Positions 57,731 through 64,000 of a stretch of 64,000 nt of DNA are shown piece by piece. The DNA comes from Eremomyces bilateralis CBS 781.70 (taxonomy: Eukaryota > Ascomycota > Dothideomycetes > Eremomycetales > Eremomycetaceae). The stretch is taken from positions 1 to 64,000 of the forward strand of contig NW_022985078.1 of assembly GCF_010015585.1 (NCBI RefSeq), read 5' to 3'. Both the position numbers and the translations under genes were made by a program. The notes under the pieces are model-generated. The model was not told the DNA's origin and made no database searches. It saw only the letters and a list, made by a program, of their open reading frames with translations. How positions within the stretch are numbered: position 1 is the first letter of the stretch; each line of letters begins with the position of its first letter.

Positions 57731-59116
57731 ATGTTCGGTGGCACGGTGGGCGGAAATACCGGGAATCCCCGTCCCCGTGGATCCCTATCGCGCTCTTCAC
57801 ACTCTCGATCCCCCGACCCAACCCGGAAACAGCAGTCTCCACCACCGACACAGAGCGACCTGGGGAGGATGGTCGGTGACGATGGAAACGAGAGAAGAAA
57901 CAGCAGAGCCAGCCCGATTTCGGACCGGAACCCCGAATCCCGGCGCAATCCTACAACAAGACAGATCAAGGAGAAGCAGCGGCTAATACGAACTCTTCCT
58001 CGTAAGTCATCCGACTCCCAGCGTCACGATAGGCACTAATCCCGTCCCTCAGCATGGGTCCACACCCCCGACGACGACGACATCTTCTCCGAACCCACCG
58101 ACCGCCTCCTCCCTAAGATCCCGCACAACGCCCTCGCCGCCTCCCACAACCACACTCCCACCCCCAAAGCCAACGCCGTCCCCGGCCGGCAATATGACCA
58201 CGAGCGCGAGCGCGTCACGGTGGCGCCGAGGCAGCCGGTGAGCGAGAGCGCGTTGCGGTGGAAGCGCTTCGTGCGGGCGTCCGCGCCGCACCATCGGGGG
58301 GTCTCCTGGGACGACTCGGAGGTGGTGGATGCGGAGTGGATGGAGGAGAACTTTCCGGACTTGGAGCAGCCGTGGAATCCGGAGAAGGAAGAGAGTGAGG
58401 AGGAGAAGGATCCGCGGTACTGGTTGTTCAGTCCAAATAAGCGGAAGCAGCGGATGTCGGATATACAGGTATGCATGGTTCCATTTTTATTGATCTTCAT
58501 TTTTGCGTTGGGCGCGCCGCTCGTGGGATGGTGACATGCTAACGTATATATCTGCCAGCGAGTCTTCATGCGCAACCCCATCATTCCCCTTATCATCCGC
58601 CTCACCGTCCTCACCTTCTCCACCCTCGCTCTCGGCCTCGCAGGTTCCATCTACCAACTTGCCTCCACCACCGGCTGCGAGAAAGGCTCCTCCACCTGGC
58701 TCGCGCTTATCCTCGACGCCTGCGCCATCGTCTACACCGTCGGGATTACCTACGACGAGTACAGCAGCAAGCCGCTCGGGCTGCGGTCGCACCGGGCGAA
58801 GATGCGGCTGCTGTTTCTGGATCTGTTTTTCATTGTGTTCGATTCGGCGAATATTAGTCTGGCGTTCGCGGCGCTGACGGATCGCCAGTGGGCGTGTAAG
58901 GAGGGGATGAGGGGGGATCTGAGCTCGTTGAGGTGTCCATCGAATGGGCAGATCTGCGCGAGGCAGAAGGCGTTGACGGCGGTGTTGCTGGTGGCGCTGG
59001 TGGCTTGGTTATCGACGTTTGCGATTAGCACGTTAAGGTATGTCTCTTTGAATATTTATGGTTATATTATGCTAACGTCTTCGGATAGGGTACTTGATCG
59101 GGTTGTAGATAGATAA
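57731..59116 (+). CDS. SRF1: Srf1-like membrane protein (regulator of phospholipase D)
   Basis: Four exons (57731-58001, 58053-58468, 58559-59037, 59089-59116; introns 51, 90 and 51 bp) give 397 residues. The first 230 are polar and basic, predicted disordered and cytosolic. The motif WNPEKEESEEEKDPRYWLFS then RKQRMSDIQ precedes four membrane spans (IIPLIIRLTVLTFSTLALGL; WLALILDACAIVYTVGITY; LLFLDLFFIVFDSANISLAF; LTAVLLVALVAWLSTFAIST). This layout matches fungal Srf1-like proteins, named for a link with phospholipase D (Spo14) in yeast. The last exon encodes only VLDRVVDR. It sits head to head with the KHE-type gene. Confidence 0.72.
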
Positions 59117-59745
59117 TATCAAATTTACTGTATAATGATGATGCCTTGCTATCCCTTGCTACCGAAGTGGAATGATACAAGATTGAGACGGTGGATAATT
59201 GTGCTTATCGCCCGAGTTATTGACGTTCACCATGGCCACAAGCAAAATATGGGATTCTTGTGAGTACTGTATACATCAGGATATTTCCGCACGCAGTCCT
59301 CCAATCACGATGGAGTGATGATCGTAATATGCACGGGTAGATGTGGATGAGGATATCGCTGGTGATTACTTATTCTGGCAAATAAAATACGCCGTCGGCG
59401 CTAGCGTATCAGTGGCGTATTGAATTTCTGCATATTATTGGCTAATTGACGATTACGAAATCGTTGTGGGATACGTGCACACACACAATCGCCGCACTGT
59501 AAACCATCCGCTGACGATATCAAGTCCAATATTGAAGAAGAGTCATCCACGAGTGGCCATAGAGGCATAGAGATAGCATCTAGAGCGAATGTGACTTATA
59601 AATCGATGGTGAATGCGAATAGCCTAGTGACATCGCTCGTAAATTGCCCCCCGCTGCGCAGCGCTTAGCGAACCTCGATCGTAAATCCGAAGCAAGCTTG
59701 CCCCACCAACCGCTTCGAAATCCACACAACGACGGAATCCATCGA
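59117..59745. other. intergenic region before eEF2
   Basis: Holds the 3' flank of the Srf1-like gene. No gene or repeat recognised. Confidence 0.5.
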
Positions 59746-59831
59746 ACCTCACCACCCACCTCATCCTCCAAAACTTTTCCCTTTCACCTCAGCCCATCCC
59801 CCACCTCTTCCCTTCTTCTTTCTCACCCACA
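59746..59831 (+). promoter_or_regulatory. pyrimidine-rich promoter tract of eEF2
   Basis: A long run dominated by C and T on the sense strand, about 170 to 260 bp before the ATG. Such tracts sit at or just before transcription start sites of strongly expressed fungal genes, as suits an elongation factor. Confidence 0.6.
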
Positions 59832-60002
59832 CATCTCGAATCCGTCCTGGGAATTCTGTCGAACTGCACACGCAGATCGTCACTTGTCCTTGACTTAGAT
59901 TCTTTGGCTTTATCAGGACCGCAAAAATCCTCGGACAGAAGCGGGGTACAAACATCCATCATCAAGAAACACTCAGGAAATCGTTAATCGAAGACCGCAA
60001 TC

Positions 60003-62867
60003 ATGGTGAAGTAAGTCCATCCGATCCATTATTGGCATTTGTCTGCTTTTCCGTGCATCCGATGCGCATGGATGTCTATATATGCCGTGTAGCAGCATCG
60101 GGTATAATGTGGAGTGAGCGCTAACGATATGTCTACAGCTTCACTATCGAAGAGGTACCAATATTTGCCAAGCAACGTCAGGCAAGAATGTATACTCACA
60201 GCTCATTAGATCCGTGGGCTCATGGACACGCCCGAGAATATCCGCAACATGTCGGTTATTGCTCACGGTAAGTGATGGCACCCCCCCACCGGCCACACAA
60301 TGCTAATCATCACACAGTCGACCACGGCAAGTCCACCCTCACCGACTCGCTTGTCCAGCACGCCGGTATCATCTCCGCCTCCAAAGCTGGTGAGGCCCGA
60401 TACACCGATACCCGTCCCGATGAGCAGGAGCGTGGTGTGACCATCAAGTCCACGGCCATCTCCCTGTACGGCACCCTCAAAGACGAGGAGGACATGAAGG
60501 ATATTCCGGTCAAGGTCACCAAGAACGAGTTCTTGATCAACTTGATCGACTCTCCCGGTCACGTTGATTTCTCATCTGAGGTCACTGCCGCGCTCCGTGT
60601 CACTGATGGTGCGCTCGTCGTCGTCGACACTATCGAGGGTGTGTGCGTGCAGACTGAGACGGTGCTCCGACAGGCGCTTGGTGAACGTATCAAGCCCGTC
60701 GTCATCATCAACAAAGTCGATCGCGCCTTGCTCGAACTCCAGTTGGGCAAGGAGGACTTGTACCAGAATTTCTCCCGTGTCATCGAGTCAGTCAACGTCG
60801 TCATTGCGACGTACTATGACAAGGCTCTGGGTGATTGCCAGGTCTATCCTGACAAGGGTACCGTTGCTTTCGGATCCGGCCTTCACGGCTGGGCTTTCAC
60901 CATCCGAAAGTTCGCGACCATGTATTCCAAGAAGTTCGGTGTGGACAAGCAGAAGATGATGGCTCGTCTTTGGGTAAGCGAACTTATATCCCTTGAATGT
61001 AACAACTAGAATTAACCTTTGGATAGGGCGACAACTTCTTCAACCCCAAAACCAAGAAGTGGACCAAGAGTAGTGAAGGTGGCCTCGAGCGATCTTTCAA
61101 CACTTTCATCCTCGACCCCATCTTCCGCATCTTCGATGCTGTTGGCAAGAACAAGAGGGAGGATATCGCCAAGCTGGTGGAGAAGCTCGAAATCAAGCTC
61201 ACCAGCGACGAGAAAGATCTCGAGGGCAAGGCCATCCTCAAGATCATCATGCGCAAGTTCCTTCCCGCCGCTGAGGCGCTCATGGAGATGTTGATCATCC
61301 ATCTTCCGTCGCCGAAGGAGGCCCAGGCTTACCGTATGGAGACTCTCTACGAGGGTCCTCATGACGATGAGAGCGCCATCGGTATCCGTGACTGCGATCC
61401 CAAGGGTCCTCTCATGCTGTACGTCTCCAAGATGGTGCCGACCTCCGACAAGGGTCGATTCTATGCCTTCGGTCGTGTCTTCTCCGGTACCGTCCGCTCC
61501 GGTCTCAAGGTCCGCATCCAGGGACCCAACTACACTCCCGGCCGCAGGGAAGATTTGTTCATCAAGTCCATCCAGCGTACCGTGCTGATGATGGGTCGTC
61601 TCACCGAGCCCATCGAGGATTGCCCGGCCGGAAACATTCTGGGTCTGGTCGGTATCGATCAGTTCCTGCTCAAGTCGGGTACCCTCACCACCAGCGAGAC
61701 GGCCCACAACCTGAAGGTCATGAAGTTCTCCGTCTCCCCCGTCGTTCGGCGCTCCGTCGAGGTCAAGAACGCCAACGATCTTCCCAAGCTCGTCGAAGGT
61801 CTCAAGCGTCTGTCCAAGTCCGATCCTTGCGTGTTGACCATGATCTCCGACACCGGCGAGCACATCGTCGCCGGTGCCGGTGAGCTCCATTTGGAAATTT
61901 GCTTGAAGGATCTCGAGGAGGACCACGCCGGTGTCCCTCTCCGTATCTCCGACCCAGTCGTGCAGTACCGTGAGACCGTCGCCTCCCTGTCAAGGATCAC
62001 GGCCCTCTCCAAGTCCCCCAACAAGCACAATCGTCTGTACATGACCGCGCAGCCCCTCGACGAGGAGGTCTCCAAGGACATCGAGTCCGGCAAGATCGGA
62101 CCGCGCGACGACTTCAAGGCGCGCGCACGCATCCTCGCCGACGACCACGGCTGGGACGTCACCGACGCACGCAAGATCTGGTGCTTCGGCCCTGACACCA
62201 ACGGCGCCAATCTCCTCGTCGACCAGACCAAGGCCGTCCAGTACCTCAACGAAATCAAGGACTCCGTCGTCTCCGGTTTCCAGTGGGCCACCAAGGAAGG
62301 TCCCGTCGCTGAGGAGCCCATGCGCTCCGTCCGCTTCAACATCATGGACGTCACTCTGCACGCCGACGCCATCCATCGCGGCGGTGGACAAATCATCCCG
62401 ACCGCCCGTCGCGCACTCTACGCCGCAGCGCTCCTCGCCGAGCCCTCGCTGCTCGAGCCCGTCTACCTTGTTGAGATCCAGGTCCCCGAGCAAGCCATGG
62501 GCGGCATCTACGGCGTGCTCACCCGCAAGCGCGGCCACGTCTTCGAGGAGGCCCAGCGTCCCGGCACCCCGCTGTTCAACGTCAAGGCGTACCTCCCCGT
62601 CAAGGAGTCGTTCGGATTCACCGCCGACCTGCGCGCCGCCACCAGTGGCCAGGCGTTCCCGCAGTCCGTGTTCGATCATTGGCAGGTGCTGCCGGGTGGA
62701 TCGCCGCTCGACCGGACGACGCTGCCGGGTCAGGTTGTGGAGGAGATGCGCAAGAGGAAGGGAATCAAGGTCGAAGTTCCGGGTGTCGAGAACGTAAGTT
62801 ATCCCACGTCATCCATGCCTCATGAAACCACCACTAACCATCATCGCAGTACTACGACAAGTTGTAA
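60003..62867 (+). CDS. EFT2: translation elongation factor 2 (eEF2)
   Basis: Six exons (60003-60010, 60139-60154, 60210-60267, 60318-60973, 61027-62793, 62850-62867) with introns of 128, 55, 50, 53 and 56 bp give 840 residues, normal for fungi. Exons 1, 2 and 6 are only 8, 16 and 18 bp. The GTPase motifs [12 protein letters not shown] (G1), [16 protein letters not shown] (G3) and NKVDR (G4) are intact. The modification site is present: the His in [16 protein letters not shown], which becomes diphthamide. The C-terminus is GVENYYDKL. eEF2 moves peptidyl-tRNA from A to P site with GTP. Coding bases are strongly C-biased at third positions, as expected of high expression. Confidence 0.98.
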
Positions 62868-63227
62868 ACGCTTTCCAACGATGCATATCCACTTTCTTTG
62901 TTATCAAACAAACCAAATACACGCATCCCAAAATCATCGTGATGAGACGCTTGTCGTGAGGAGTCGGCCGGATGAAATCAAAACGCCGTGGTCGGTGGTG
63001 GGTGAGGGGTAGATTGGGAGGGATGGATGGACCGACGACGAATGCATGCTGATGGTCGACGTATCTCTCTTTATGGTAGACCGGACGTATCTCCTTGCTG
63101 TTCTGTTTTGATAGCCGAATTACATCGTTTGCAATCATTGCAGGCTCTCGTCTGTCTGGTCCATGTGATGATATATGTGTAGCATCTTGTCCTGCATCGT
63201 GATATCCTAGAGCCAGAGAGCATCAAG
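62868..63227. other. intergenic region after eEF2
   Basis: 3' flank of eEF2 and 5' flank of the pseudokinase-like gene. Nothing recognised. Confidence 0.5.
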
Positions 63228-64000
63228 ATGTTCTGCACATCTGATCGTATCGCCACCTCCGCCGCCCCTCTTAGTCATCCAGACATCACCCTACCTCCCA
63301 GCACATGCACTGATGCACTTGCTGCGCTGTTATGCTCAACTCCACCAAAACGCTGGCCGCAAGTCCTGTTTACAACATTTCACTGCAAGTTTTTGATCAT
63401 TGTCCCGAGAGTCAACATTGTGGGCGCGATAGAAGAAAATATTCGTTGGAGTACCGCGACGATAGCCAAGGCACCTTCGAGCAGAGGATTCATCTTGGAC
63501 TCTTTTCCCTGTCCTCCCCAGCAGGATGCTCTTGTCATTACCAAAGATGTCCGAGATTTGGCCCGAAGGCTTTCATATGCCAATCCAGACCTGCATGGGC
63601 TCCTCATGTGTAAAGGTGTCCTCAAGACAGAGGACCCAATCACCAAGGCTTCTCTCTTGTTCACGTTCGTTTTCAAACTGCCCGAGAGCTACACAGATGT
63701 GCGCAGTCTCCGGAGTCTCTTGACAGATGCCAGTCCCAACCATTCTCTCTCTGCCAGATTCGAGGTTGCGAGCCAGATCGCTAGGTCCGTATGCAATGTC
63801 CGCAGCTTTGGTTTCGTTCACAAAAACCTTTCTCCCGAGACGATTCTCGTACTGGGCAACCAGAACACCTCAATAGGGGCAGCGTACCTTGTAGGGTTCG
63901 ACCGGTTTCGAACAACGCAAGGCAATACAGCACGGTTAGGGGATTCAAACTGGGAGCGGAACTTGTACCGTCATCCACGGCGACAAGGTGCAAGCCCGGA
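63228..64000 (+). CDS. pseudokinase-like protein of the HeLo/HET-s associated type (partial)
   Basis: An open frame of 257 codons begins at ATG 63228 (context CATCAAGATG) and runs off the window end without a stop. From about residue 100 it reads as the protein-kinase-like domain often fused to HeLo or SesA-type domains in ascomycetes: DVRDLARRLSYANPDLHGLL, LCKGV-like MCKGVLKTED, SFGFVHKNLSPETILVL and AAYLVGFDRFRTTQGNTARL, then WERNLYRHPRRQG. The place of the catalytic HRD is taken by VHKN, so kinase activity is unlikely; that is normal in this group. Such proteins belong to allorecognition and cell-death signalling. No HeLo domain lies upstream in the first 100 residues, and the C-terminus is outside the window. 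Confidence 0.72.
   Translation, partial: MFCTSDRIATSAAPLSHPDITLPPSTCTDALAALLCSTPPKRWPQVLFTTFHCKFLIIVPRVNIVGAIEENIRWSTATIAKAPSSRGFILDSFPCPPQQDALVITKDVRDLARRLSYANPDLHGLLMCKGVLKTEDPITKASLLFTFVFKLPESYTDVRSLRSLLTDASPNHSLSARFEVASQIARSVCNVRSFGFVHKNLSPETILVLGNQNTSIGAAYLVGFDRFRTTQGNTARLGDSNWERNLYRHPRRQGASP

Noticed and set aside
61012-61926. 304-codon minus-strand frame opposite eEF2
   Set aside because: Antisense shadow of a strongly codon-biased gene.
61177-63012. eEF2 frame read through to 63012
   Set aside because: The extension beyond 62793 reads through the last intron; splicing to the 18-bp last exon gives the conserved YYDKL end.

Overview
The window is nuclear DNA of a filamentous ascomycete (Pezizomycotina). 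Genes are split by short introns (46 to 128 bp, GT..AG), several gene pairs are divergent, and it carries a head-to-head pair of chitin synthases with myosin-motor-like domains, an arrangement confined to filamentous fungi. The class within Pezizomycotina could not be fixed from sequence alone. I derived the exon models by hand from splice sites and reading frame; each was checked to add up to a whole number of codons.

Layout. 1-4.9 kb is mobile DNA: a structurally complete hAT transposon with a perfect 8-bp target duplication, then an LTR-like segment holding a 13-bp minisatellite. 4.9-19.6 kb is a conserved gene block: secreted carboxylesterase, Lsh/Irc5-type SNF2 remodeller, SRP68 and a mitochondrial PPR protein (divergent), a cysteine-rich single-pass membrane protein, and mismatch-repair PMS1. 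19.7-22.2 kb is a gap with a LINE fragment and a MITE-like inverted repeat. 22.2-36.3 kb holds the divergent chitin synthases csmA (intact P-loop) and csmB (no P-loop), 2.76 kb apart.

36.3-49.3 kb is a gene-poor accessory stretch: a decayed pogo-like DNA transposon, a decayed serine/proline/glutamine-rich host gene, a fragment like a phosphotransferase, several unrecognised short ORFs, and one gene that looks whole (a dual-specificity-phosphatase-like protein with Lys in place of the catalytic Arg). 49.3-62.9 kb is conserved again: STU1/CLASP, a secreted SURNod19-like protein, a mitochondrial KHE-type protein, an Srf1-like membrane protein and eEF2. The window ends inside a gene for a pseudokinase-like protein of the sort often attached to HeLo/HET-s death domains.

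The genes do not form one pathway. Linked themes are polarised wall synthesis and microtubules (csmA, csmB, STU1) and genome maintenance (Irc5-like, PMS1). I found no convincing undescribed system. The most unusual general signals are a recurrent switch from C-rich to G-rich coding strand towards the 3' ends of most genes, and alternating C-rich and G-rich blocks inside csmB.
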